This document shows, piece by piece, positions 12,301 to 22,542 of a stretch of 64,000 bases of DNA. Every line of letters starts with the position of its first letter. The first letter of the stretch is position 1. The stretch is from Gymnorhina tibicen. Lineage: Eukaryota; Chordata; Aves; Passeriformes; Artamidae. The translations under genes and the position numbers were made by a program. The stretch covers positions 790,617 through 854,616 of the forward strand of contig VXAZ01000587.1 in assembly GCA_013399875.1 (NCBI GenBank). Reading direction: 5' to 3'. The notes below the pieces were generated by a model that ran no database searches, had not been told where the DNA came from, and saw only the letters and a list, made by a program, of their open reading frames with translations.

Positions 12301-15300
12301 TTCAGTATGCCTTCCCAAATGAGGAAAGATGTCCTACCCTCTTCTAGAGGAGTTTGGGGCTAAGTCAAATCGTGTCCCAAAGCCTTTGTTTCTGTTGTTT
12401 TAGCAGATTCCTCTTCTTGCAGTGCTTATGCTTGTAATAAGGTTTTTGCTATGGGCAGCGTCCCACTGGAAATGCCATTGCCACCCAGCATTTAGCAGCT
12501 GGGGAATTATCCAAAAATAGGACAGAAAAAATGTCTTGTTTTTCAAGAGAAGATGGGATGTTACCATTTCTTCAGTGTCAATATATTTCTGTTCAGCAAG
12601 TGGGCCTTAAATGTTTTCATGTCACAAGTCATGTCCACAACAGTAAAGAGAACCGGGAGCTTTTTTCCCGTGCCTTCTGCACCTTGTGCAGTGGATATGA
12701 AATGCCTCTTGGGAAACTGTTTGATGTGCCTTTGAACCTCAGAACGTTGGTTGGCTTGAACCACCGTACCTAGTGAAGTCTTTTTAATTTCCTAAGAATG
12801 TCTTCCCTCTTTAAAAAGCAAGTTATCTTCAACTATTCAGAGACAGGGTATACTTCTCCACTGTTAAGGGCTACTGACATTTCCAGATAATACTCAAGAT
12901 ATTCAGGCAGTGCTGTTGCAATGATTTATGCTAACTAAAACTTCTATATCATAGAACAGATGTTTTCTTCATTATTTGACTTGTAATCTGTGGTTCTACT
13001 GCAGGTTTAAAGTACCTGTGTTAAAGTTGCTAAAGTTATTTGGTGGCCAGGGTTCGTTGTGGCGTGGAACACTTTTTTTTGCTCTGTGTTGGGTTTTCAG
13101 GGAGTGTTTTTCAATTGCAGAAATATGAAGAGCTAGTGAGTAATGCAAATAAAGAATCATACCCTTACCCACAACATGGTGCAGGAGACAGCTGGGATGT
13201 GGCAAGACCTCCTGTGTGCAGTGTTGAACGCCAAGCAGAAGCACAAAGGAGACTGAGAACACAAACACCCCTGCAGGAAACTGGAACAGACAAAGGTATT
13301 GGGTTTGATCTTAATCTGGCAGGTTGCATATCATCAAATTAAGCTTGTTAGTAGCAGTCTTTAATAGTCAATGTCCTATTGATGACCCCAATGCAAAGTT
13401 AGTTAATTAGTGAATATTTGGGTGATAGAGGAAGATACAGTTCTTCTGACTGTAAGGTTGTTTAATACAGCATAAGCTAAGTTAAAGTCACAAACTACAA
13501 CAAATGGTACTGGTCTCCAGTTTACTGATTTAATGCTAGGCTTTGAGGTTTCATTTTATCAAATGCTAGTAGCTTTCTGCTTTTTAAAGCCATTCTTCAG
13601 GAGGGAAGAAGCAGCTGTCTCATCTGCTAGAGGTGTGTGTATTCTTTGGGGGGTTGTTAGCACTAAAACCTTTGGAGTATGTAACAGTTGATATGCAAGG
13701 CAGTGTTGAACAGGATATGCAGGGTACGGTCTAAACTGTGTCTTGTACATGGGTTATACTAAACTGGAGCTTCGAAGACTGAATTATCCTACTTGCTCTT
13801 GGCATTACACAAGACAAGGAATTCTGCATTCATGTAAAAGATACCATTGTGTGAAGAAGTTGCTTGACCTGGCATGGTAGTCGTCTCTGGTTCTTTTGGT
13901 CAAGAATGTAGCTGAAAAAGTGTGAATCCCTGGGTGGTGTTTCTCTCTTTTTTTGTTCTTCCCCTTTCCTTTCCCCCCACTCCCTGTAGCACTGTAGCTC
14001 TTCCCAAGGCTGTCACGTGTACTAGGGCAAAACTGGAGACAGCGTAGATGGGAAAAACTTCATGGGAGGGACAGATGTCCCTGAGGCTTTCTGTTTAGTT
14101 TGAGTTCTTATGCAACTGAGAAACATAAAGTAACAAAACCCAAGAGAGTTTTTGGCTCTGTGCCTGCAGTGTGGCTTGAATTCCTTCAACACCAACATAA
14201 CAAACGGGCTATTAACACAGAACAATACCAGCACTGCAGTGCTCCTGTCTCTAGAGCGCCCTGGCCTGGCTGTGGGGAGCAGCCATCACTCCCCTGGAAG
14301 GAGCCCAGTCTTTGTGTATCCCTTAACCAGACTCAGACGTGTGTGAGGCTTTCCAGCTGGGACAGTTTCCTTCAGCTCACTTCAAAAGACCCTGCTTGGC
14401 TGTTGTTTGTAAAAAAAAAACCCTAAAAAAATTCTAAAAGCATTTAACCTGCAAGTCTTTTTGCTGACTGAAGAACTCATATCATCACTAGTGGAAGTAC
14501 ATTGAGGCTGTGAGGGCTGTATGAGTTGATAGATGCTGCTGCACCTTCTGGAACAGGGTACCAGCCTCTTGTGATTAGTTTAATTGGGCTAAAATGTTAC
14601 ATGCTTTCCAGTGAGAGGAGGGCTAAGTAGAACACTGAAAATAGGTTGGGCTTGATTCTTTTTTTTGGTCCCATGTTGATGTATAACTTTTAGCAATTGC
14701 TGTTGCAAGTCAGAAATGTACAAAAAGGAACCTTGGGTCTCAGGAAGATTTGTGCTGCAAACACTGCTGCCAGGAGCTTGAAAAAAGAGAGGCTGTGTGC
14801 CAGGACTTGAAAAGAGAGCTAGAGGTGGCCCACAAACATCTTCAGCTTGCTGTGAAGGAGCATGAAGCTAAGTCAGAGCAAATCCAAGGTTAGGATTGTT
14901 ATTCACCTAAAGACAACTTCGATTCCCTCATCTGTTGCATCTTTTAGTTTTCAGTGGATACTGGGGTTTTGGTTATTAACCTCAAAACAAACAAGAAAAC
15001 TCCCTCACCACAACGAACCAACACAACCAACCAAGTTTTATCTTGTATCTTTCTGTCTCAAAGGCACAATTGCTAGCCCACAAATTAATAATTCTTTTTC
15101 AATGTTTGTCAAAGCAACCCTTGTTATTTTTCATCCTGTCCTTTCTCTACAAGTACACTTGATACCTGAGTTAGTGTTAGTAGTAGCATATGAAGGCTTT
15201 AAGCTTATTTAATTACTGTTATGGGATGACTTTTATATTCATACTTCATTGAAGTGTGTTGGGATTGATTCCTATTTGCTTGTTACTGCAGCAGCTGTGC

Positions 15301-18106
15301 TGCAACTGATGATGCTTTGGGACATTGAGCTCTGGTACCAGAGGCAGCAGTTATTACATAAACATCTCTTGAACTTGAATTTAGAGAAATGCAGTGAATT
15401 ATGGTTCATCTTTTTTTAATAGAAAATGAGGAGGTTCTAGGAGCTCTAATTGCAGAAGACTCCGAGATGAAGACTAAACTGAAAGACCAGGGATCACCAC
15501 CAAGGTATTTAAAAAACCAAACAAGACGATTTCTTATTTTGGTAAGATATAAGTTACTTTTTTGTGCAGTGTGATGTGTATGCATTTCAGGTCACTGTCA
15601 AAGGGAGACATCTCAAAACCCTGTGCATCCTCTGACTCTGTGAAAGGTCTGGAAGAAATGCGTGCTCACTACATCAAAGCTGTGAGCAAGATTAAGTGTA
15701 AGTACTAAAGTCTTAGCTAAAAATTTATTGGAGGAAAATAAATTACTTTGTTGCTTCTTCCTTCAGCCAGCTTGGACAGGACTCTGACAACCAAATCGCA
15801 TGAGAAGTAAATTTTTCCATCTTACTAGAGTGACTGTGAGAAATGGAGTTGTCACCCTAAATTCAACATGTAATTGTGATGGGTAAAGCCTTGTTTTATC
15901 ATCCTTGCTTTGTTGCACTGAATTACGTCTTTTAAAGTGGTAAAGTGGATTCTGAGAACTGATCTTGTTCCTCCAGAAAAAAAACCTACCTAGCCTGCAG
16001 CTTGTCCTGAGAGAAAATCTGCTTTTCTCTTGCGCTGTATCCTGCCTTCTGGCTTAGTCTGCAACCATCTGGCTGAGGAGAAAGGATTAAGTGTAGCACC
16101 AGGTCTTACCTGAGTGCGGCAGGTCCCCAAATTCCAGCTGCGTGGTCACTGAGAAGTTCCTAGACCCATATTTTACCAGCCAGTATTCCTCCCAAATCCC
16201 TGTGCCCGGTGTTGTCTATTCCTGCTTAAGATGCAGAATCAGACAACGGAATTCCTTTCTGATGCTTCATCTTGACCTGCTGTGGTCTGCCCTGGCATTC
16301 ATCCAGCAGGCAACACTTGGCATGAGGACTTGGTGGAATGTTGGCAGGTAAATCCGTGCCCTTGCTGGCTTGTTCCAGGTCTGCTAGACAATCCCAGTTT
16401 GTGGTGTTGGCTTGTTCCCCGCTCTGGGGGAAAAGTGGTCCTAATGAAGTGTGTTTGTAGGCGACATGCTTTGTTACATCCGTGAAAGTAAGGAACGAGC
16501 TGCTGAAATGATTAAAGTGGAGGTTTTAAGAGAGCGCCAAGAGACGGCACGGAAAATGCGCAAATACTACTTGACATGCCTTCAACAGCTGCTCACTGAT
16601 AATGGCAAACACGAAGGGTGAGTGAAAGTATGTTTGGAAATGACTGTTGGCTTTGCAAGAGGTGTGTAGATGTTAGTCTGGTGTTTGTCCACCTTGAAGC
16701 AAAGAGTGCCTGGCCTGAAGTCCTGCCAGTGTGTGTGCATGTTGGTGCCAGGTCACTGCTGAGCTGCCTGGCACTCTGTCCTTTCAGTATTCTCTGACTA
16801 TCAGTAACATTGCCTCCAAGTAAAATGTAGAGTTGAATTACCCTTAAACTTGTTTTTGTTTTTCCCCATGTTCTGCAATTCTTGACAGAGCTGAAAAGAA
16901 AATAATGGATGCTGCCAGTAAACTTGCTACAATGGCTAAAGGACTGGAAACGCCTCTGCGGCACGTTCCCCAGCGCAAAGCTACCCGCCCAGGTGTGCTG
17001 CCTTCCGTGGTCCTTCTCTTCTTGATCGTAGTGCTTTCATGCATGTAGTCATGAAAATGCTTTTCTTCCAGTATTATCTTCAATTATCTCTCTCTTTCCT
17101 TCCTCTCCTAGCTCTACATTTAAATTCTGATCCTGGGGCCGAGTGCTCCAAAAGAGATTGTGTGCTTCGGACTAGGTCACAGCCTATGGAGAGCAAATCA
17201 TGTAGGGAAAGCAGTACTGAGAAAGCCACTGATGAAGTTGTCCAGAAGCGTGTTCCACGTGACTTGAAACAGCAGTTTGATGCAACGCAGACTGAAACTC
17301 AGCATGTGCTTCATGAAACAGTGACTTCAGATATTCAGAACAGGATTAATTCTAGAAATCTGGATGGTGCTTCTAGGGGTGTCCTACCAGAATGTTATCC
17401 AAATGAAGATGGAAGAAGAGAAAAATATGGCCCCGTTATAAATGTAGACAAAGGACCTTTGTGGGCTGCGAGTAATGACAACGCTCCTCCATCTGCTGGT
17501 CAGGTAGCCCTACAAAATATGCAAGTTCCCAGTGTTACAAATGGCCACACCAGCTCTGGGCCAGCTCATCACGTGCTTAAGAGCAAGAATGGAAGAACAG
17601 GCTTGAAAGAGGATAAATGTATCCAATCGTGTGGAAAATGGAGAACTAAGTCTAAGCAAATTCGGGAATTTGATTTTAAAGACACTCCAGAAAGAGATGA
17701 AGGAATCAGCAGTGAATGGAGTTCTGGGAATGGAAGCTTGCATCTGGATTGTGGTGAAATGCCTCTCCTATGTCCTCAACAAAAAGCCAATACTAATGTT
17801 CAAGCGCAGACTGTGTGCTGTGAGGAGTTTCCTCACATCAGGTCATTTTGCCCTGCAGATGAAAATGTTACTTGGAGAGACATTTCCAGTGGCAGTGGCA
17901 AGATTCTCAGTACAAAAAGCAGCACAAAAGTTTACAGCAGAGACCAGCAGATAACAAACCCAGAGCATAGTTCATTCCTCAACTCTGACAAATCAAATTC
18001 AGCTGTCCCACAACTCAATGCATCATCAGATTCAAATGCAGGAAAATGCTGTAAGAAATGCTTGGAGAAAAATGGTGTGGGATCCCCAGTCTCATCAGCA
18101 AGATAG
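186..18106 (+). CDS. CEP152: CEP152 (centrosomal protein of 152 kDa), 23 C-terminal coding exons, 5' end outside the window
   Basis: CEP152 is a centrosomal scaffold that recruits PLK4 and, with CEP63, builds the ring around the mother centriole on which a daughter forms; human mutations cause microcephaly and Seckel syndrome. Here 23 exons with GT-AG borders join without a frame break into 4,782 nt (1,593 codons plus TAG). The product is almost entirely heptad-rich, charged coiled coil, with human-like landmarks in order: [93 protein letters not shown] and ASKLATMAK. The N-terminal PLK4-binding part lies to the left. The last 331 residues are low-complexity, polar and poorly conserved. Introns are short (at most about 1.4 kb) and show only simple A/T or pyrimidine runs. 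Identification rests on recalled human sequence; no alignment was run. Confidence 0.97.
994..1134 (+). CDS. CEP152: CEP152 window exon 2
   Basis: Acceptor TTGGCAG, donor AAAG|GTAAAA. The encoded [23 protein letters not shown] segment (R-Q-L at its end) and [10 protein letters not shown] match the start of the human coiled coil. It joins exon 1 through a split Asn codon (A+AT) and ends in phase 1. Confidence 0.95.
2054..2193 (+). CDS. CEP152: CEP152 window exon 3
   Basis: Acceptor CTTCAG, donor CAG|GTACTG. It encodes [16 protein letters not shown] and [20 protein letters not shown], close to human CEP152. The first codon is a split Asp (G+AT), and the exon ends in phase 0. Confidence 0.96.
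2491..2691 (+). CDS. CEP152: CEP152 window exon 4
   Basis: Acceptor TTCCTACAG, donor GAGCAG|GTGAGA, 201 nt, phase 0 at both ends. It encodes coiled coil with [11 protein letters not shown] and [14 protein letters not shown], matching human [11 protein letters not shown] and KYEEQVLSLQKNLD. Confidence 0.96.
4117..4264 (+). CDS. CEP152: CEP152 window exon 5
   Basis: Acceptor CTTCCTAG, donor ACAG|GTCAGC, 148 nt. It encodes HVKQLEK and [20 protein letters not shown], close to human. The preceding intron (2692-4116, about 1.4 kb) is the longest in this part of the gene and shows no other gene. Confidence 0.96.
4925..5016 (+). CDS. CEP152: CEP152 window exon 6
   Basis: Acceptor TGCAATAG, donor TTGCAG|GTTAAT (a weaker donor), 92 nt. 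It encodes [20 protein letters not shown] and KALQ, matching human QLQFQLQQAQ and NMNKALQ. Confidence 0.94.
5835..5998 (+). CDS. CEP152: CEP152 window exon 7
   Basis: Acceptor CTTTCAG, donor CTGCAG|GTATTG, 164 nt. It encodes [20 protein letters not shown] and later SYVDLGIKK, both strongly conserved with human. Between them is a divergent linker, [17 protein letters not shown]. Confidence 0.96.
6584..6788 (+). CDS. CEP152: CEP152 window exon 8
   Basis: Acceptor CCTGATAG, 205 nt. It encodes [19 protein letters not shown] and [16 protein letters not shown], matching human ELSKDEFILKLKAEVQRLL and MKRHLVSQLQNDLKDC. The donor is GAG|GTTTGT, an unusual but workable sequence that keeps the frame. 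Confidence 0.94.
7569..7661 (+). CDS. CEP152: CEP152 window exon 9
   Basis: Acceptor TTTTTAG after a T-rich tract, donor GTTGAG|GTAAGG, 93 nt, phase 0 at both ends. It encodes 31 coiled-coil residues ending [13 protein letters not shown], less conserved than the neighbours. Confidence 0.92.
7789..7919 (+). CDS. CEP152: CEP152 window exon 10
   Basis: Acceptor TTTGTCCAG, donor GACAG|GTAAGT, 131 nt. It encodes [20 protein letters not shown] and HDKQEAIDR, matching human [29 protein letters not shown]. The final Arg codon is split with the next exon. Confidence 0.96.
8094..8222 (+). CDS. CEP152: CEP152 window exon 11
   Basis: Acceptor AATGGTAG, donor TTAAA|GTAAGG, 129 nt. It encodes [10 protein letters not shown], identical to human over the motif, followed by coiled coil rich in Glu and Lys. 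Confidence 0.95.
8367..8502 (+). CDS. CEP152: CEP152 window exon 12
   Basis: It encodes [20 protein letters not shown], matching human [20 protein letters not shown]. The acceptor is the poor site CTGTGAAG ending at 8366. Only this site preserves both the frame and the spacing to the previous exon; the AGs at 8376-8377 and 8378-8379 would put a stop in frame. Donor AAG|GTACAA, phase 0 at the 3' end. Confidence 0.88.
9239..9418 (+). CDS. CEP152: CEP152 window exon 13, possible cassette exon
   Basis: Acceptor TTGGTCCAG, donor AAAGAG|GTGTGA, 180 nt (60 codons), phase 0 at both ends, so skipping it keeps the frame. It encodes highly charged coiled coil ([19 protein letters not shown], then [20 protein letters not shown]). 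In the human isoform I recall, the residues matching exons 12 and 14 are directly adjacent, so this exon is probably alternatively used. Confidence 0.88.
9932..10204 (+). CDS. CEP152: CEP152 window exon 14
   Basis: Acceptor TTTTTTCCTTAG, donor AGCCAG|GTAATA, 273 nt (91 codons), phase 0 at both ends. It encodes [12 protein letters not shown] and CSCQTDQV, matching human LEKEWQSKLDQT and CGSQTDQV, followed by Glu/Lys-rich coiled coil. Confidence 0.96.
10673..10786 (+). CDS. CEP152: CEP152 window exon 15
   Basis: Acceptor TGTTTGAAG, donor AAGCAG|GTAGCC, 114 nt. It encodes [16 protein letters not shown] and EQEKWEKEH, matching human VEIAVQNAHQRWLGEL and EQKKWEEQH but several residues shorter in the linker between them. 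The exon begins GTAGAT, so the border reads AAG|GTAGAT. Confidence 0.93.
11066..11716 (+). CDS. CEP152: CEP152 window exon 16 (large exon)
   Basis: Acceptor TTGCCAG, donor AAAGAG|GTAATA, 651 nt (217 codons), phase 0 at both ends. It encodes the best conserved block of the gene, including [57 protein letters not shown] and [10 protein letters not shown]. The second half, from about codon 160 onward, diverges from human. A very long continuous helix is predicted. Confidence 0.97.
11717..13120 (+). other. CEP152: CEP152 intron after the large exon 16
   Basis: About 1.4 kb. It contains pyrimidine runs near 12130-12160 and otherwise nothing recognisable. Confidence 0.8.
13121..13295 (+). CDS. CEP152: CEP152 window exon 17
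   Basis: Acceptor TTCAATTGCAG, donor ACAAAG|GTATTG, 175 nt. It encodes a poorly conserved, non-coiled linker rich in Pro, Ser and Gln, which corresponds in position to the variable human stretch before the CCGHC motif. The call depends on splice signals and frame continuity rather than on similarity. Confidence 0.85.
13296..14693 (+). other. CEP152: CEP152 intron between exons 17 and 18
   Basis: About 1.4 kb. A poly-A run lies near 14411-14420 and a pyrimidine-rich stretch near 13940-13985. No repeat family or extra exon was recognised. Confidence 0.8.
14694..14888 (+). CDS. CEP152: CEP152 window exon 18
   Basis: Acceptor ACTTTTAG, donor ATCCAAG|GTTAGG, 195 nt. It encodes [20 protein letters not shown] and then [13 protein letters not shown], matching human DLCCGHCFQELEKAKQECQD. 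This stretch lies close to the segment known from human work to bind CEP63 (inference from position only). Confidence 0.95.
15423..15504 (+). CDS. CEP152: CEP152 window exon 19
   Basis: Acceptor TTTTTTTAATAG, donor CCAAG|GTATTT, 82 nt. It encodes [20 protein letters not shown], corresponding in position to human VVEELIEENNDMKNKLEE. Both split codons (Glu at 5', Arg at 3') are consistent with the neighbours. Confidence 0.93.
15591..15697 (+). CDS. CEP152: CEP152 window exon 20
   Basis: Acceptor GCATTTCAG, donor AAGT|GTAAGT, 107 nt. It encodes [17 protein letters not shown], matching human LEELRGQYIKAVKKIKC. The final Cys codon is split (T+GC). Confidence 0.96.
16461..16617 (+). CDS. CEP152: CEP152 window exon 21
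   Basis: Acceptor TGTTTGTAG, donor GAAGG|GTGAGT, 157 nt. It encodes [20 protein letters not shown] and [17 protein letters not shown], among the most conserved parts of CEP152 (human [20 protein letters not shown]). Confidence 0.97.
16889..16992 (+). CDS. CEP152: CEP152 window exon 22
   Basis: Acceptor CTTGACAG, donor CCAG|GTGTGC, 104 nt. It encodes [20 protein letters not shown] followed by a basic stretch, [11 protein letters not shown]. The first half matches human [20 protein letters not shown]. The coiled coil ends here. Confidence 0.96.
17112..18106 (+). CDS. CEP152: CEP152 terminal coding exon with stop codon
   Basis: Acceptor CTCTCCTAG after a long pyrimidine tract; TAG stop at 18104-18106. 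It encodes about 331 residues of polar, low-complexity tail, corresponding to the poorly conserved human C-terminus. A short [19 protein letters not shown] stretch may match the human segment around ITFRDSNERLG. The tail ends with [11 protein letters not shown] and SPVSSAR and lacks the human ending DSGFDSPFVNLD. Frame continuity with exon 22 (split Ala codon) and the polyadenylation signal just downstream support the call. Confidence 0.92.
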
Positions 18107-18215
18107 TGGTTTTTAATTAGCCCGCTTTCTAACTTGAACCAGTACCAGCAGTCCTCATTTGAAGGAAAAGATTAACTGGATGTTTAAATAAAAGTGTGAT
18201 GATTGGCGAAAATCT
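18107..18215 (+). other. CEP152: CEP152 3' UTR with proximal polyadenylation site
   Basis: The 3' UTR starts after the TAG. A canonical AATAAA lies at 18187-18192, 80 bases past the stop, and is followed by a GT-rich stretch (GTGTGATGATTGG) and later TGTGTCC. Cleavage is therefore expected near 18205-18215. ATTAAA variants at 18351-18356 and 18591-18596 could serve longer 3' UTR forms. Confidence 0.75.
18187..18192 (+). terminator. polyadenylation signal AATAAA of CEP152
   Basis: Canonical hexamer 80 bases downstream of the CEP152 stop, with a GT-rich downstream element at expected distance. Confidence 0.8.
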
Positions 18216-20216
18216 CTTCTACTGTGTCCATTTTGTGATCCACGTGACACGAACAGATTTTATCAAGTTACTTGAAATATTGATGCAGACTTTTGTTTAC
18301 CTTTGTAATAACAATTTCATAAATGTTTGTAGTGCACTAGATACAAAGTTATTAAATAGAATCTATTTTTATATTCAATTTAGCTTGCAGTGCAGTGTTT
18401 ATCTAAAACCAAGCTACTGTAACTTGTGGTCATTTTTTAAATGGTTATCAAAATTCCTTCAGAGCATAATGAGAGATGTTTTGGGATTTGTTTGAAGTTA
18501 GTATTTTAATTGACTTTTCCATTTTGAAGGGCCTCCTGTAAGCCTCTGTTTGTGTTCCCACAACAAAAGCAAATATGCTTGCATTTTTTCATTAAATTAT
18601 CATAACAAATCATGTTTCAGTTATTCTTCTCTTTGACACAGCAAAAAATAGCTCATAGTGGGTGTAAGAAAGGTATCAGTTGGAATGACCATGATCTGTA
18701 GGTGTTTCTTAAATAGCATAGTTTATCAGGGTAAGCTGAAGATGTAGTAATTTGCCCTCCTGATGCTTAGAAATCTCCTATTTTAAAGGCCTGCTCGCAT
18801 TTTAAAGAGAATTGCAAAATGTGTCTTTTTTTCCTAGCCTTTTTCCTTTCCTTGGGATGGCATTTCATTTCCAGGGATCCTGGGACAAGCAGAGCATTTT
18901 GCTGCTGGCTTACGCAGGGGGTGATTAAATCACACTTGTTGCAATTCACAGTTATGGGCCAGCAATTCACAGCCGCAGTAATAGGGGAGCTCTAAGCAAA
19001 AAAGCTTTGCTTGCTATTGTTCTGTGATATTAGTAGGAGAAAAAAGTCTGGCTGGTCTCTCAGAGGTGTTCTGTATGCCTTTCATATGTGACATTTAACT
19101 GCTGTAAGGTTGCTGTGAGGTTATTTGGTCTTTTGGAGTGGAACATCACAGCTCGGTTTGAGAATCTTTTGAGTTTTAAGAGGAGAATAGTACAGAATCT
19201 GAAGACAAATGTGTTTAACTTCCTTTACAAAAACGCCCTGCATGTTTATATTGCAGGCCAACTGGCCAGGCAGAATGCATTGCAGCTCTTGGTGCGCACG
19301 CCTGCGTTGTGACTTGAGACTCTCACAGCCGCTTTAACGAGAGACTTCTGAATTTCTTGGTGGCCTTTCACGTTGCCCATAAATCCAACCCCGCTTCCTC
19401 TCTGCTGAGGTGGGTTTGTCATCATCAGTGGGAGCAAGCTGAGGCCATGAGAGACCGCTGGTGCCTAAACAAACACGGGCCGTGGTTAAGTTCAAGGGCC
19501 AAATTCCGAGCTCTTAGCTGAGGAAATAGCTGTGGCCTTGTCTGCAAAGGAAAGTTTTTACTAGTTGTCCTCTAAGCCCCAAGTGGAGGCTTTTTTCCTT
19601 TTTTTTTTTTTTTTTTTTATGTGATGAGTGGCTGTTTCTGGTTAGCTTAAACATTTTCCCAAATTCCACGAGTTAAAAAGGAAGCACATTTAGCCCTGTG
19701 TAAGAGGTACTTGTACAAGTGTTTAAGCCAATATATCAGATTAATTCAATCCTTGGGCAAGTTCAGAAGCCTTCCCAGATGAAGACTGGATCTGTAAAAG
19801 TAAATGCCCATTCATCCTGTGGGACATCCCCGGCCATTCGGACAGCAGCTGAGGGCCCGTCATCTCCTTGCTGCAGACCAAATGGAACTTTTCCAAATCC
19901 TCCATCTGAGATGGGTTCAAGAGCTTCTCTGTGGTTGCTTCCCCAAATGCCACACGTAGCAACAACGTGCAAACTGCTTTTAAAATTCTAAAATGTAACT
20001 TTTTGCAACGCATTTTATTTCTGCTGCCTTGTTCGGAGTTGTGTGCGTAACTCTTACTGCCAATTTCCACAGCTTTTAACAAATGCCCTGTGTTTAAAAG
20101 CTCAGTGGTTTCAATGCAGAATTAAGTATTTACTGATCCTACATATTTGGAAGCTGGGGCCACGCTGACAGGAGGCACCTTCCACATGAGTGACTGCTCT
20201 TGTCTTCCTGTTTCAG

Positions 20217-20450
20217 TTGTGTCATGTCAGGCAACCTCAGTGACCAAACCTGAAACGTGTGTGAGAATGTGAAGGTAGGTAAAGATTCAGTTAAATCCTT
20301 GCTCACCTAATGTTTACTGTGTCTCTTGTTGCAGTGACAACTCCAGAGAGCTCCAGAGCTGCCAAGGAGATTTTAAGTTTTCCTGAATGAAAATCAGCTG
20401 TAGAGGACTGGAGGGAAGATCTGCATCCAAAGAGCAGCAATCATTCCGTG
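20217..20450 (+). other. splice-signal-flanked, non-coding exon candidate
   Basis: A good acceptor (TGTCTTCCTGTTTCAG ending at 20216) is followed by a good internal donor (GAAG|GTAGGT at 20275), then a second acceptor (CTCTTGTTGCAG ending at 20334) and a second donor (CCGTG|GTGAGT at 20451). The 60-base gap between the first donor and second acceptor is too short for a typical vertebrate intron, so these would be alternative borders of one exon of up to 234 nt. No long reading frame runs through it. It could belong to a non-coding RNA or a read-through CEP152 transcript, or be chance. Confidence 0.2.
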
Positions 20451-22542
20451 GTGAGTAAAGTTGAAGGTGCAAGATGATCCTTAGCCCAAGAATCAGCAGC
20501 TCCAAGTCAGAAGTGTTCCTCCGCCCTCCTCCTTGCAATGTCAGTAGGAAAGAATGAAGCAATAACAGAGTAGCATAGGGGGTAGCAGCTCCTGAAATCG
20601 GACAGCTGACCCCAGTCAGAAAGGGGGATGGAATGTTGCAATCCATGTGCTTGGACTTGGATAGTTGAGCCAAGATTGTAACAGAGTCACTAAATGGATC
20701 TCTTAAAGCAAGCCTGTCATGTGTTTTCCCCCACTAGGTTATATGGCTGAAAGAACTTACCTGCTTTGTTCAAGAACTGATTTCCTGCTGTTACCTCTTT
20801 TTGATTCAGATGGTTCCTTTTTTTATACTGTGTTTATGCTGTAGGAGCCAGGTCAAATTTTATTCTAGTAATGTTGCAGTTTGGCACTGTTTAGCTTAAA
20901 CTTTGTTTAACAGCATCCCCAAAGTAGCAGAACACAGTGGTATTCTTTTCTTCACTGTATTTTTGTTCTCTATATTTTCTTTAGTTGATTTATCTTGCAG
21001 GTATAATACAGCAAATGATAAATAGAAAAAAAATAGACCAAACAGTCTTGTCCTACCATGCTTGGTAGTTTTCAGTCTGGTTCAGCCAGTTATCTGTTCT
21101 GCAGACTACAATCTTTGCAAAACACTCTATCAGATTGTGAAAGCCTTTCAAGACTGCTATGATTAAATTCAAGTTCCCTAAGTATAACCTATGGATATGC
21201 AACTAAGGAGAGCTCTGGCTTGCTTGCATTCCCAGGCTTTACTTAACACCTTTGCAATTTCACATCTCATTTGCCCCTTACCTCTTACTTTATTTTGTAG
21301 TTGGTACTTTCCTCTTAGCTTTGAAGGTCTACTTACTACTGTATTGTGTTCCTTTTCCCATAAAATCTCAAGCTGGGTATTCTTCCCAGAAGCACTGAGA
21401 TACACAGTCACATATGCATATATATTTCAGTAATTCATCCTTAAAATTTGCTGTCAAAGCTATTCTTCTGCTGTTGGAACTCTGTTCTCGTGTTTCCCTT
21501 TGTTCTGTGGGAGTTGCTAAGATTTCCCATTGAAATTTATTTTTCTCTTTTGTGCAGATTCACTGTGCAGTCCTGTCTCCCACAGTGTGGATGGCTTACA
21601 ATGGAGACGATGGCAACCTGGCAGTGATACAGGAGCACATTACTTGCAGCTGTAGTGAGATTTCACCCAGCATGCTGATGCAGAGTACTTCACACTTCCA
21701 AATTAATCGTGCTCCTCTCTGGTCTTGTTGTTTGGGTAAATATTTCACTCTTGTGTAGATTTGGGCAGTGGTCTGTGTGAGAACCAAGGTTCTTCATTTC
21801 CTCCTTGTACATGCTTACCTACCAAGCAAGCTTTTGAGCCCAGTGCCTTTTTCACACTTGATAAAATGAGTCTGTTTCCATCATGTAGCATTGCTCCTTT
21901 GTAAATCTGAATACAAGTAAAGAAATCCGTGTCTATTGCCAAATGTTCTGGCTGAATGCCATCCCTGGTGTTCTGGCTTCATCCAGATGACGAATGTTCC
22001 CTGTCAGCCTGCAGCCTAGTGAGAGGGGACAATGGTACAGAAATACTGTAATTATCTAATCAACTTTGCTTAGAATGTTAAGCAAATGCAATTCTTTAAT
22101 ACTCTGGCTTTACTATAGCTGTTAATTACCATGTGCAAATGCAATTTGTACAGCAAAACCGAGTAGAGGAAATGTTCACTTTTAAGTTACTTTACTCCCC
22201 TCTAGTGGTCTCATACCACACGTACGTTTATGTAACACTTCATCACCATACGTTTAAGGACAGTGTCAGTATTCTGTAAAAACCAAAAGTCTTCTGGTAA
22301 CTTCTCCTTCCTTCTGCTCCACTTCTCTTTCTGTAGAGAAACCACTCCAGGGATTGGGATTCTTGCCAATACCACTCTCTAAGTGAAATCGTTCTTTATG
22401 TGTTGAATTTAATTAAAGGCCAAACTGAACCCCCAGCTTTAAAATCCGTATGCGCAGAAAATCTCAAAGCTGTGTAGTAAACGTTTATTTTCTGTGCCCT
22501 CAAAGGTGTTCGCAGGGGGTGTTGGTGTCAGTAGTGACTTAA

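Noticed and set aside
17039..17111. Start of the last CEP152 exon at the ATG at 17039
   Set aside because: This is a pyrimidine-rich intron end. The acceptor at 17110-17111 joins exon 22 in frame.
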